Shown piece by piece: positions 39,459 to 48,467 of a stretch of 64,000 nucleotides of DNA (positions are counted from its first letter, which is position 1; every line of letters starts with the position of its first letter). The position numbers and the translations under genes were made by a program. The DNA is from Denitrificimonas halotolerans (GTDB lineage: Bacteria > Pseudomonadota > Gammaproteobacteria > Pseudomonadales > Pseudomonadaceae). The stretch spans positions 3,499 to 67,498 of the forward strand of contig NZ_JAXIVU010000014.1 in NCBI RefSeq assembly GCF_034259425.1. The letters run 5' to 3'. Below the pieces are notes generated by a model. It was not told the origin of the DNA, did not search any database, and was given only the letters and a program-made list of their open reading frames with translations.

Positions 39459-40448
39459 TTAAGCAAATTTGCTTGCCGCCATTTGATAGGCTGTTTCTAA
39501 GGCAATATGCAAACTACCCGTATCAATTTCACCCGTTCCGGCAAGGTCGAGTGCAGTACCGTGATCCACTGAAGTGCGGATGATTTGCATACCTAAGGTG
39601 ATATTCACCGCCGCACCAAAACCGCGGTGTTTTAGTACTGGCAACCCTTGGTCATGATACATGGCTAAGACCGCATCACACTGTTTAAGGTTATGTGGGG
39701 TAAACAGCGTATCAGCAGGGAGCGGACCCACTAAATCCATACCCTCACCACGCAAGCGGTCCAGAACCGGCAAGATAATATCCAGTTCTTCACGGCCTAA
39801 GTGACCGTCTTCCCCAGCATGCGGGTTCAGCCCGCAGACTAAGATTCTTGGTTTTTTAATGGAGAACTTGTGTTGCAATTCAGTATTTAAAATGCGTGTA
39901 ATGGTTTCTACGCGCTCACTGGTGATAGCATCGGCAACATCACGTAGCGGTAAGTGCGTAGTTACCAGGGCAACACGCAAGCCGTGAGTAGCAAGCATCA
40001 TTACAACTTCAGGAGACTGAGTTAGCTCTTGCAAAAACTCAGTATGGCCAGAGAAAGGCACGCCCGCATCATTGATCACACCTTTGTGCACAGGTGCAGT
40101 GATCATCGCACTGAATAGACCGTCTAGGCAGCCTTGACCGGCGCGAGTGAGTGTTTCTAAGACATACTGGGCATTTGCCTGGTTCAGTTGACCGGCAACA
40201 GCGGGCTCGTACAGGGGGGTGTCCCACACATATAAGCTGTTAGCTGGCGCTGGGGTATCGGGTAAGGCATCGGGTTGCACTTCGATCAGCTGAATCGGTA
40301 ACTCAAGTTGCGCTGCACGCTCGCTGAGTAACTGGCGGTTGCCAATGGTGATGACAGGGTAGGGTTGTACTTCCTGCGCCAACATAAGACACAAGTCAGG
40401 ACCAATACCAGCAGGCTCACCGGGTGTTAAAGCAAAGCGCAAAGTCAT
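39459..40448 (-). CDS. pdxA: 4-hydroxythreonine-4-phosphate dehydrogenase
   Basis: A 329-residue NAD-dependent dehydrogenase of vitamin B6 (PLP) synthesis. The opening is RFALTPGEPAGIGPDL. Metal-binding histidines lie in TAPVHKGVIND, GLNPHAGEDGHLG and MYHDQGLPVLK, and the C-terminal SVDHGTALDLAG is typical. It overlaps the surA start side by 4 bases (ATGA) and is the last gene of the lptD-surA-pdxA operon. In P. aeruginosa ksgA and apaG follow; here the convergent can gene follows instead. Confidence 0.96.
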   Translation of the reverse strand: MTLRFALTPGEPAGIGPDLCLMLAQEVQPYPVITIGNRQLLSERAAQLELPIQLIEVQPDALPDTPAPANSLYVWDTPLYEPAVAGQLNQANAQYVLETLTRAGQGCLDGLFSAMITAPVHKGVINDAGVPFSGHTEFLQELTQSPEVVMMLATHGLRVALVTTHLPLRDVADAITSERVETITRILNTELQHKFSIKKPRILVCGLNPHAGEDGHLGREELDIILPVLDRLRGEGMDLVGPLPADTLFTPHNLKQCDAVLAMYHDQGLPVLKHRGFGAAVNITLGMQIIRTSVDHGTALDLAGTGEIDTGSLHIALETAYQMAASKFA

Positions 40449-41731
40449 AAAGTTTTAATCTCCACATAGGCTTCGTCACGAATTTGGCGTAACCATGTTT
40501 GTAGTTCTTCATCGTATTTACGGTTGCGCAGCAGGTTGGCTGCTTGTTGCTTGCGCACCTGTTGGCTGGTATCGGTGCTGCGGCGGTCTAAGACTTCTAG
40601 AACATGCCAACCAAATTGACTTTCAAAGGGTTTGGATAATTGACCAATATCAGTACGTTCCATTTCTGCACGGAACGCAGGAGCAAGAGCGTTAGGGTCA
40701 ACCCAGTTTAGAGCGCCACCATTGAGGGCTGAGCCGGGATCATCGGAAAACTGTTTTGCCAATTGGGCAAAGTTTTCACCATTACGTAGGCGCTCATAGA
40801 TGCGTGTAGCCAGTTGGCGAGTTGCCTCAGGACTGCGGATTTCGCTTGGCTGCAGTAAGATGTGGCGCACATTGACTTCATCTCGATACACGACACTATC
40901 ACCGCGGCGATCCAACAGTTTCAACATAATGATACCGCCCGGTGTACGTGTGGGGGGTGTGACTTGGCCCACGCTCATGTCGGTGAGCATGCGATCAAAA
41001 GGAGGAGGCAGTTGCGCCGCTTGACGCCAACCCATTTCGCCACCGTCTAAGGCATTTTCACTGGCAGAATAAGTGACTGCCATTTGTGAGAAGTCAGCAC
41101 CACGTTCCAATTGTTCAACAATAGAAGCAACGGTCTGCTCTGCTGCAGCCAACTCAGCACGTGTTGCACCGTCGGATAATGGGATCAAGATGTTTGCCAA
41201 CTTGAACTCTTCTGCGAGGTGCATTTTTCCTAAGTCAGATGCTAAGAAGTTTTGGATTTCTTGCTCACTGATTTGAATACGCTCACCAACACGGTACTGA
41301 CGTACTCGATTGATAATCATTTCTTGGCGGATTTGTTCTTTAGCTGCGGCTAACGTTAAACCATCAGCAGCGAGTGCCTGTTCAAATTCTCGCTGGGTCA
41401 GGCCGTTGCTTTTAGCGATTTCAGTCATCGCTTCTGCCAGTTCTTCATCGCTGACACGAATGCCGGAGCGTTCAGCAATTTGTAGCTGAATTGCATCAAG
41501 AATCAGACGTTCCATCACCTGCTGACGTAGAACATCTTCAGGTGGAGGTTCAATATCGCGCTGGCGAATGCTGTTTTGCACTTCATTGAGGCGTGTTTGA
41601 TATTGGCTGTACATGACAATATCGTTATCTACGATAGCTGCCACACGGTCGAGCGGTTGCTCGGCTGCACTTAAGCTGCCCGCCAGCAAACTGCTGGCGA
41701 GGAGTAAGGCTGAGAGAGGTTTAATAAGCAT
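40445..41731 (-). CDS. surA: Periplasmic chaperone/prolyl isomerase SurA
   Basis: A 428-residue exported chaperone for outer-membrane proteins. A signal peptide (MLIKPLSALLLASSLLAGSLSA) leads into the N-terminal chaperone domain (DRVAAIVDNDIVMYSQ), then two parvulin domains, the first near residues 175-275 and the second near 285-385 (VRHILLQPS and GGALNWVDPNALAPAF). ATG 41731 is chosen because it starts the signal peptide; the frame extension to 41770 lies inside lptD. The start overlaps the lptD stop by 11 bases, so the two are coupled, which suits joint work on LptD assembly. Confidence 0.95.
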   Translation of the reverse strand: MLIKPLSALLLASSLLAGSLSAAEQPLDRVAAIVDNDIVMYSQYQTRLNEVQNSIRQRDIEPPPEDVLRQQVMERLILDAIQLQIAERSGIRVSDEELAEAMTEIAKSNGLTQREFEQALAADGLTLAAAKEQIRQEMIINRVRQYRVGERIQISEQEIQNFLASDLGKMHLAEEFKLANILIPLSDGATRAELAAAEQTVASIVEQLERGADFSQMAVTYSASENALDGGEMGWRQAAQLPPPFDRMLTDMSVGQVTPPTRTPGGIIMLKLLDRRGDSVVYRDEVNVRHILLQPSEIRSPEATRQLATRIYERLRNGENFAQLAKQFSDDPGSALNGGALNWVDPNALAPAFRAEMERTDIGQLSKPFESQFGWHVLEVLDRRSTDTSQQVRKQQAANLLRNRKYDEELQTWLRQIRDEAYVEIKTL

Positions 41732-44546
41732 TGTCTTCACGTTTACGGTAGCCATGGATGCCTTCATCAAGGAATGTCTCTACTTTGTTACCGGTTACAC
41801 CACCTAAACCTTTCAGGACGATCTGCAAGAATACGCCGTGATCACCTTTGCGGTTGTCTTGTGGTCTCATGTTGCGCTCATCATAGTCAACCCAGTAACG
41901 GTTGATGAGGCGTAGTTTCCAGCAGCAGCTGTCGTACTCAAAACCACCAAAAGCTTCAAGTGTGCTGTTGCGGTTGTAGTCATACTGCCAGCGACCAATG
42001 AGGTTCCAGTGGTTAACAACTGGCCACATGAATGAGGCGTCGGTTTGCTCGATTTTATAGAAATCTTTGTAGACTTTCTTAGTGACTGTGTCAATGTAGT
42101 CGGCACTACCGGTTTCCCAACGTCCAGTGTCATAGTTGTAATGCGTACTGTCGTTACGGTAGCGGTATCCGAAGTTAACAATTTTGTTCAAATTGTCCAC
42201 TGGTTGGTAGTGGAATATGGCACTACCAGAACGTGTACGGTGTGTGTCTGGATCCCACATCAGATCTGCATTAATGCTCCAGTCACGGTTAAAGCGATAC
42301 ATGTAGTCCAATGCGTAGGGTGAACGGTTGGCCGTATTGGCCGCAACGTTTTTGTAGTCTTTGCCTGACAATAGTACTTTTCGGTCTGCCAAGTAGTAGG
42401 CTTGCCCCACACTGATACGCTGGCGTTCCATACCGTTGTCTTCAATCCAGCGGTTGGTGAGACCTAAAGAGATCTGATTAGTGTCACCAATGCGGTCATG
42501 GCCACTGAAGCGGTTATCGCGGAATAAGCTGGCATAACTGAATTGGATTTCACTCGTATCAAACAGCGGTAGGTCAGACTGATCTTCGTACGGTACATAG
42601 AGGTAATACAAACGCGGCTCTAAGGTTTGACGATAGTTTTTACCAAACAGCTGGGTATTGCGATCAAAATACAGACCACTATCAATGCTATAGATGCCTA
42701 AACTGCGGTCAGGATTTGAGCTGAATTTTTTATTTGCAAAATCTTGTTTGCCTTGACTATCCAAACTGAGGTCATAACGGGTATAAGCGTACTTAATGCT
42801 AGGTTTGAGGAAACCCCAACTCCAATTCATCGGCAAACTGAGCTCTGGCTCAATGTGCAAACGGTCACCGTTAGCACGGTCTAAGCCTTGCAGGCGAGCA
42901 TCGTTCCAAAACGAATAAACACCATCTTTATCACTGTAGTTACCTTGTTTAAGTGGCAGATTATTTATTGTTGTTTCGCCTTTTTTCCTCAATGAGCGGT
43001 CAAAGCGTGTCCACTCAGTTTTATACGACATGCGCAAACCAGCGGGTTGGTAAGGTAAAGCACCAATCAGACTGAATTCGGGCAAGCGGTCGTAAGGAGT
43101 GATGTCGGTGATATTGGCCATTTCATAAGCGTGCACTCCAAGCCGAGCGCTGTAGCTATTACCACGCCAAGTGAGGCTAGCTTTTTGATCTAAGGTTTCA
43201 TTGGAGCCTTGCGCGATATTGCTATCGAGGTCTTGGAAGTAGTAGGGGTCACTGATGTCGGTGTAATCAATTTGACCAAGCAGGCGAGAGTTAAAGCCAT
43301 ACTCATGCTGCAAAGTATACATCCAGCGGTCTTTTTCATATTCCGACTGCAGCTTACGTTCGTCTTCACTGTCGCTTAGCCAAGCACCACCGACAAAGGT
43401 TTCGCTTTTCTTGCCTAAATAGCGGAATTCACCTTCGGTAAGCAAACCACGCTTGCTCATGTAGTTGGGGTACAAGGTGGCATCAAAGTTAGGTGCTAAG
43501 TTGAAGTAGTAGGGTGTTGTTAAATTCACCCCTTTCTTGCGACTGTAACTTACGCTTGGCGGTAAAAAACCGGACACGCGACGGTCATCAATCGGGAAGT
43601 GGATATAAGGGGTGTAGAATACTGGAATGTCTTTGACACGCAGAGTGACATTGGTTGCACTACCAAAACCAGTGTTCGGATTGAGCGTGACGTTATTGCC
43701 TTTAAGGTGCCATGCATTGCTGCCGGGTTCACAGCTGGTATAAGTGCCGTCTTTGAGACGGATAATGGCATCTTCATTACGCTTTACATAGAGCGCACTA
43801 CCGCGGACTTGACCGCTGTGCATGATGTACTCAGCGTTTTCGACTTGCGCTTCACCACTGTCGAGTACTAGCTCAGCCCGATCCCCGACCATCAGAGCAT
43901 TACGATCACGGATGCGGACGTTTCCTTTCAGCTCACCAACATTATCTTGTTGGTGCAGGCTGGCTTCGTCGGCTTCGATTTGTAAACTGGCTTGGCGCAT
44001 AATGACATCGCCGGCAATGGTGGCCGTTTCTGTCAGTTGTTCGTAGCGCGAAGCTCCAGCGTTAATGTATAAAGGCGCATCTTTAAATGCTGTATCGTCG
44101 TCCATACCAGGACGTAATGGCTCAACATAGCGGCCACTGCAGTAGGGGCCAATCTCCGCTAACTGCTGTTCGCTTAATTGCTCGCGTGGAACCCAGTCTA
44201 AGTGACTGTAGTCTGAGCTGCGCTGTGCTAAAGCTTTACCTTTGTTTTGGGCCACTGAAGCGGTAGCTGTTTGTTGTGCTGTTGACTTCTTTATAGGCGC
44301 TTTGACAGTGCGCTGAGTTTGTTCAGCTGCCGAGCTGTGAGTCGCCACTTTTGAACTTGGCGTTTCTGGGCGTGGTGGCCGTTGGGTTTGAGTCTCTTTA
44401 GGGACACAAGACCAACCGCCGGCAGGGCCTGCTTTACAGTCAAATTGCTGTGCAGCCGCACTACCACTGAGCAAAGGCTGTAAGATAATAAAGGCCCCAG
44501 TTGCTAGTACGGGGAAATTTTTACGATAAATATATTTAACTGCCAT
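41721..44546 (-). CDS. lptD: LPS-assembly outer-membrane protein LptD
   Basis: A 941-residue outer-membrane beta-barrel that inserts LPS in the outer leaflet together with LptE. The signal peptide covers about residues 1-33. Cysteines occur in FDCKAGPAGGWSC near 36-47 and as a CC pair in YDSCCWKLRL near 885, in line with LptD inter-domain disulfides. An OstA/LptA-like jellyroll follows (IAGDVIMRQASLQIEADEAS, near 175-195), then the barrel. A Thr/Pro/Gln-rich linker near 52-110 is typical of pseudomonads. It is divergent from amgK by 123 bases. Confidence 0.95.
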   Translation of the reverse strand: MAVKYIYRKNFPVLATGAFIILQPLLSGSAAAQQFDCKAGPAGGWSCVPKETQTQRPPRPETPSSKVATHSSAAEQTQRTVKAPIKKSTAQQTATASVAQNKGKALAQRSSDYSHLDWVPREQLSEQQLAEIGPYCSGRYVEPLRPGMDDDTAFKDAPLYINAGASRYEQLTETATIAGDVIMRQASLQIEADEASLHQQDNVGELKGNVRIRDRNALMVGDRAELVLDSGEAQVENAEYIMHSGQVRGSALYVKRNEDAIIRLKDGTYTSCEPGSNAWHLKGNNVTLNPNTGFGSATNVTLRVKDIPVFYTPYIHFPIDDRRVSGFLPPSVSYSRKKGVNLTTPYYFNLAPNFDATLYPNYMSKRGLLTEGEFRYLGKKSETFVGGAWLSDSEDERKLQSEYEKDRWMYTLQHEYGFNSRLLGQIDYTDISDPYYFQDLDSNIAQGSNETLDQKASLTWRGNSYSARLGVHAYEMANITDITPYDRLPEFSLIGALPYQPAGLRMSYKTEWTRFDRSLRKKGETTINNLPLKQGNYSDKDGVYSFWNDARLQGLDRANGDRLHIEPELSLPMNWSWGFLKPSIKYAYTRYDLSLDSQGKQDFANKKFSSNPDRSLGIYSIDSGLYFDRNTQLFGKNYRQTLEPRLYYLYVPYEDQSDLPLFDTSEIQFSYASLFRDNRFSGHDRIGDTNQISLGLTNRWIEDNGMERQRISVGQAYYLADRKVLLSGKDYKNVAANTANRSPYALDYMYRFNRDWSINADLMWDPDTHRTRSGSAIFHYQPVDNLNKIVNFGYRYRNDSTHYNYDTGRWETGSADYIDTVTKKVYKDFYKIEQTDASFMWPVVNHWNLIGRWQYDYNRNSTLEAFGGFEYDSCCWKLRLINRYWVDYDERNMRPQDNRKGDHGVFLQIVLKGLGGVTGNKVETFLDEGIHGYRKREDNAY

Positions 44547-44669
44547 AGTGTGTCCGTGCTTCCCGCATGCGCTTGGTGGAAATAACCAGCATGCCTCTCG
44601 AAGGGCTGGAAAAGATCAGCGATAATAAAGCATGCCCTACAGAACGGCCAGCACCGTTGGAGAATTACT

Positions 44670-45701
44670 ATGCCGATCCAAAATATAAATGTAGACGATA
44701 GCCGTTTACAAGAGTTAACGCACTGGTTTAGTGAGCAGTTACCAAAAATTGCTCAGCAAGCAGGGCTAGTAGAGACTACCGTAAATCACCTGCAGCCTTC
44801 TAGTAGTGATGCAAGTTTTCGCCGTTACTTTCGTTGGAGTGACCAGAAGAAGGGCTTAGTCTTGATGGATGCACCGCCCCCTAATGAAGATTGTCGCCCC
44901 TTTGTAAAGGTCGCTAAGCTGCTTGAACAGGCGGGTTTAAACGTGCCTAAAGTTTGGGCGCAAGATCTAGAGCGTGGTTTTTTAGCATTGTCGGATTTGG
45001 GGCAATACACATGGTTAGAGATCCTCAGTGAGGAAAATGCTGATGAGCTCTTTAGTCTAGCCATTGATGCTTTAATCAGTTTGCAAAAAATACCTGCTGA
45101 GACAGCCCAGTTGCCGGCATATGACGAGGCCTTATTACGCCGAGAGTTGGCGTTGTTTCCTGAGTGGTATGTTAAGCATGAGTTGCAGTTGGAGATGACT
45201 GAGCAACAGCAATACTTATGGGCGCAAGCATGTGATGTGTTGGTTGAGAATGCGTTGCGACAATCGCAGGTTTTTGTACACCGTGATTACATGCCGCGTA
45301 ATTTAATGCTCAGCGAACCGAATCCGGGTATTTTAGATTTTCAGGATGCGGTGCATGGTCCGATCAGTTATGACGTGATCAGCTTATTTAAAGATGCATT
45401 TATGAGCTGGCCGGAAGAGCGTGTGCAGCGTTGGCTCAAGCAGTACTGGGATAAAGCCCGTGCTCACGGACTTGCTGTGCCTGACACCTTAGATGAGTTT
45501 TTATATGATTGTGACCTGATGGGGGCGCAGCGTCACTTAAAGGTCATTGGGATTTTTGCGCGTATTAATTATCGCGATGGTAAACCCCGTTACTTGGCTG
45601 ATACCCCACGTTTTTTTAACTATTTACAACAGGTCATTGAGCGTCAATCTGCACTGGCGCCTTTAGCACAGCTACTTGCCAGCTTTTCAGGAGAGGAATA
45701 A
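44670..45701 (+). CDS. amgK: N-acetylmuramate/N-acetylglucosamine kinase AmgK
   Basis: A 343-residue aminoglycoside-phosphotransferase-fold sugar kinase. In Pseudomonas it phosphorylates MurNAc (and GlcNAc) at the anomeric carbon in a peptidoglycan recycling bypass that avoids MurA and is linked to fosfomycin tolerance. DASFRRYFRW near residue 48 and the catalytic loop FVHRDYMPRNLML near 199-211, with DFQDAVHGP after it, are clear. murU follows after 3 bases, and the pair is diagnostic for this pathway. Divergent from lptD, as in P. aeruginosa. Confidence 0.93.
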   Translation: MPIQNINVDDSRLQELTHWFSEQLPKIAQQAGLVETTVNHLQPSSSDASFRRYFRWSDQKKGLVLMDAPPPNEDCRPFVKVAKLLEQAGLNVPKVWAQDLERGFLALSDLGQYTWLEILSEENADELFSLAIDALISLQKIPAETAQLPAYDEALLRRELALFPEWYVKHELQLEMTEQQQYLWAQACDVLVENALRQSQVFVHRDYMPRNLMLSEPNPGILDFQDAVHGPISYDVISLFKDAFMSWPEERVQRWLKQYWDKARAHGLAVPDTLDEFLYDCDLMGAQRHLKVIGIFARINYRDGKPRYLADTPRFFNYLQQVIERQSALAPLAQLLASFSGEE

Positions 45702-45704
45702 AGA

Positions 45705-46370
45705 ATGCGAGCCATAATTTTAGCGGCTGGTAAAGGTGAGCGTATGCGTCCTTTAACCGCACATACGCCTAAACCATTAATTCCAATTGCCGGCGTGCCT
45801 TTGATTGAATATCACTTGTCTGCTTTAGCTCAGGCAGGTTTTAGTGAAGTGGTGATTAATCACGCTTGGTTAGGTGAAAAAATTGAAGCACACTTAGGTG
45901 ATGGGGCGCAATTTGGCTTGCATATTCAGTACTCTCGTGAAGCGCAGCCTTTAGAGACAGGTGGTGGTATTTTTCGAGCGTTAAATCTTTTGGGTGATGC
46001 ACCCTTTGCAGTGATTAATGGTGATATTTGGACGGATTATGATTTTGCAGATTTGCGCAAACCCTTATCGGGCTTAGCTCACTTAGTCTTAAGGGATAAC
46101 CCTGAGCATAACCTTGAGGGGGATTTTGCCTTAGCCGGTGAGCGCGTGTTGCTACCCTGTGAGGATTCTTCTTTAACCTATACCGGCATTGCTGTGTTGC
46201 ATCCGAAACTGTTTGAAGATTGTGCTGGCGGTACGTTTCGCTTGGCACCTTTATTACGTACGGCAGTTCAGCAGCATGCGGTCACGGGTGAAAAATTTAC
46301 AGGGCGGTGGGTGGATGTGGGCACTCCTGAACGCTTAGCTGAGGTTGAGGCATTACTCGCGCGTTTATGA
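45705..46370 (+). CDS. murU: N-acetylmuramate-1-phosphate uridylyltransferase MurU
   Basis: A 221-residue nucleotidyltransferase producing UDP-MurNAc from MurNAc-1-phosphate, the step after AmgK. The signature AAGKGERMRPLT with TPKPLIPIAG stands at residues 7-30. METGGG-like ETGGGIFRAL is near 86 and the metal Asp in NGDIWTD near 105. The family is easily confused with glucose- or mannose-1-phosphate transferases; the amgK neighbour supports MurU. GAGGAATAAAG precedes the start. The stop overlaps the next gene (ATGA). Confidence 0.93.
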   Translation: MRAIILAAGKGERMRPLTAHTPKPLIPIAGVPLIEYHLSALAQAGFSEVVINHAWLGEKIEAHLGDGAQFGLHIQYSREAQPLETGGGIFRALNLLGDAPFAVINGDIWTDYDFADLRKPLSGLAHLVLRDNPEHNLEGDFALAGERVLLPCEDSSLTYTGIAVLHPKLFEDCAGGTFRLAPLLRTAVQQHAVTGEKFTGRWVDVGTPERLAEVEALLARL

Positions 46371-47161
46371 GGATTTTTGTAACGCTGTTAGCGAGTTTGT
46401 TTGGTTTTTTGGTAGCACATATTCCCGGTGCGCTATTAGGTTTGTTAGTTGGTAGTATCATTGATCACCGATTGTCTTTGAAGAGTTGGCAGGACCTGCG
46501 TGATCGTTTACCAGTCTTTGCCCAACCTCACATTAGCGCTCAACAGGTGTTATTTATGCTGCTTGGGCACTTAGCGAAAAGCACGGGACGGGTCACTGCT
46601 GAACACATTCAAGCTGCACGTTTTGAAATGCAGCGATTATTGTTGACCGATGCTGCGCAAAAGGTTGCTATTGCGGCCTTTGCGCGCGGTAAGGCATGCC
46701 GCTTACATGAATTGCGTGGCAGCTTAAAGTTGCACTATAGCACTGCAGAGCAGACGGAAAAGCTGTTAATGGCCGGCTGGCGTATGGCCTTAGCCGAGGG
46801 AATGCCAACAGCGAAGCAAAGACGCATTTTACATCAGTGTGCGCAATGGCTAGCTTGTCCAGAGGATAGATTTTGCCGAATTGAAGCGCAGGCGTTACGT
46901 GGGCGTTTACGCCCGCTCAGGCAGCGCGATGAGCTGCAAGCAGCCTTGGAGTTGCTTGGGGTGAGTCGGGCGGATACTTGGCCGCAAGTTAAAAAAGCCT
47001 ATCGACGACAGATCAGTGCGTTTCACCCAGACAAGTTAATGGGTGCAGGAGCTACTTTAGCGCAGTTAGATGCGGCCACAGAGAAAACTCGAGCGCTGCA
47101 CCAAGCGTATGAGGTTGCGCGTAAGCATTGGGCAAAGTCCAGCGTGAGCAATCATATCTAG
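46367..47161 (+). CDS. DjlA-like membrane J-domain protein with TerB-like domain
   Basis: A 264-residue co-chaperone-like protein. The N-terminal hydrophobic helix has glycine pairs (LLASLFGFLVAHIPGALLGLLVGSII, region about 7-32). A TerB-like helical domain follows (near 60-190, HLAKSTGRVTAEHIQAA), and a C-terminal J domain with the HPD motif in SAFHPDKLMGAG near residue 223. This is the layout of DjlA, which stimulates DnaK at the membrane. It lies on the amgK-murU transcript with a 4-base overlap. Whether it serves the same pathway is unknown. Confidence 0.88.
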   Translation: MRIFVTLLASLFGFLVAHIPGALLGLLVGSIIDHRLSLKSWQDLRDRLPVFAQPHISAQQVLFMLLGHLAKSTGRVTAEHIQAARFEMQRLLLTDAAQKVAIAAFARGKACRLHELRGSLKLHYSTAEQTEKLLMAGWRMALAEGMPTAKQRRILHQCAQWLACPEDRFCRIEAQALRGRLRPLRQRDELQAALELLGVSRADTWPQVKKAYRRQISAFHPDKLMGAGATLAQLDAATEKTRALHQAYEVARKHWAKSSVSNHI

Positions 47162-47168
47162 AGCAGTA

Positions 47169-47696
47169 TTAAGGCAATGTAGTTTCGCTGCTCAGTTCAA
47201 GTAGATAGTTGCGGAAAATCTGTGCTAAGACTTGGTTGGCCAATTCGAGTTCATTGCGTTGCATTTGTGCAGCAACACGGTCTGCTTGATCAAGGGCTTC
47301 ATCGGAGCCATTAATGGCGGACATTTTAAAGACAATATAGGCTTGTATACTGTTAGAAGGCACACCTTCACCGCGATAAAAGATTGTACCTAAACGCAGT
47401 TGCGCGTCAGCATGTCCTTGAACGGAGGCTTGTTCAAACCATTTCAGTGCTTGCTGATAGTCACGGGGAGTATATTGACCTTGATACCAATATTCACCTA
47501 AAACAAATTGAGCATCAGCATAACCTAGCTGAGCTCGCATCAAACATTCTTCAAGAGCAATTTTAGGTTCGCTAGCGATGCGCTCTAAGGTGCACTGTGG
47601 TGCCACTGGAATAAGCAATGGATGATCGTCAGCATAAGACGCAATAGACGATATGCATAAGCTGATGAGCAGCATAAAGCGGCTAAAACGAAACAT
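47169..47696 (-). CDS. Exported Sel1-repeat protein
   Basis: A 175-residue periplasmic protein with a signal peptide (MFRFSRFMLLISLCISSIASYA, cleavage near residue 22). Two or three Sel1/TPR-type repeats follow: AQLGYADAQFVLGEYWYQGQYTPRDYQQALKWFEQA and ASVQGHADAQLRLGTIFYRGEGV (regions about 54-90 and 89-120). Two cysteines near residues 35 and 51 may form a disulfide. Sel1 proteins are adaptors; no specific role can be assigned. It is convergent with the djlA-like gene, with 7 bases between the stops. Confidence 0.85.
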   Translation of the reverse strand: MFRFSRFMLLISLCISSIASYADDHPLLIPVAPQCTLERIASEPKIALEECLMRAQLGYADAQFVLGEYWYQGQYTPRDYQQALKWFEQASVQGHADAQLRLGTIFYRGEGVPSNSIQAYIVFKMSAINGSDEALDQADRVAAQMQRNELELANQVLAQIFRNYLLELSSETTLP

Positions 47697-47867
47697 TATA
47701 TTTATCGAGCTCCTTGTATATAAGGAAAGTGACTGTGGCAGTTGCCGGCGCGGTCTATATTATGCGGTATATCCTTGGCTAAAGACCACCGCTGTGAACA
47801 GCCTACAGCATAGCCTGTTAGAACAGGTTAGACTGAGTGACTTTGTTACCTTATAGAGAATATATTT

Positions 47868-48422
47868 ATGGCTCTGCAAGCCACGCCTTATAAAGTTGAA
47901 CTCAGTCTGACCGATATGGACCGTAATGTGTATGACAGCCTGCGTTTCAGTATGGCTCGTCATCCTTCTGAAACGGCTGAACGTTTACTGGCCCGTCTTT
48001 TAGCACGGGCTGTGTGGCATGCTGAACATATAGAGTTTGGCCGTGGTTTATCCAATGTCGATGAGCCTGCCGTATGGGAAAAAAGTTTAGATGGCCGCAT
48101 TTTGCACTGGATTGAAGTAGGGCAGCCGACCGCTGAGCGTATGACCTGGTGTTCGCGTCGTGGCGAGCGTTTAAGTGTTTTGGCGTATGGCAGTTTACGC
48201 ACCTGGATCAGTAAAGAGCTTGGAGCGGTGCGCTCTCTAAAGAATTTGCATGTTTTAGCCATCAGCCAAGCATCACTTAATCATTTGGCTGAAGATTTGC
48301 CGCGCACCATCAATTGGAGTGTGATGATCAGTGATGGTGATGTATTTATTACGGATGAGCGTGGACAGCACAGTATTGAACTGGAGTGGTTGCAGGGTGA
48401 GCGTGGCGCTGTCGGTGTGTAA
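47868..48422 (+). CDS. yaeQ: YaeQ family protein
   Basis: A 184-residue protein of the YaeQ family, which has a nuclease-like (PD-(D/E)XK) fold but no proven activity. It opens with MALQATPYKVELSLTDMDR, has RHPSETAERLLARLLARAV near residue 26-45, and GLSNVDEPAVWEKSLDGRILHWIEVGQP (region about 60-88) with the Asp/Glu/Lys residues of the fold. Length fits the family. It is 45 bases upstream of recJ on the same strand, as in Pseudomonas genomes. Overproduced YaeQ of E. coli was once tied to haemolysin expression, which does not settle function. Confidence 0.92.
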   Translation: MALQATPYKVELSLTDMDRNVYDSLRFSMARHPSETAERLLARLLARAVWHAEHIEFGRGLSNVDEPAVWEKSLDGRILHWIEVGQPTAERMTWCSRRGERLSVLAYGSLRTWISKELGAVRSLKNLHVLAISQASLNHLAEDLPRTINWSVMISDGDVFITDERGQHSIELEWLQGERGAVGV

Positions 48423-48467
48423 TTGTCCGGTTAAACATTGAGAATATTCAAGAGTTAAGTACTTGCT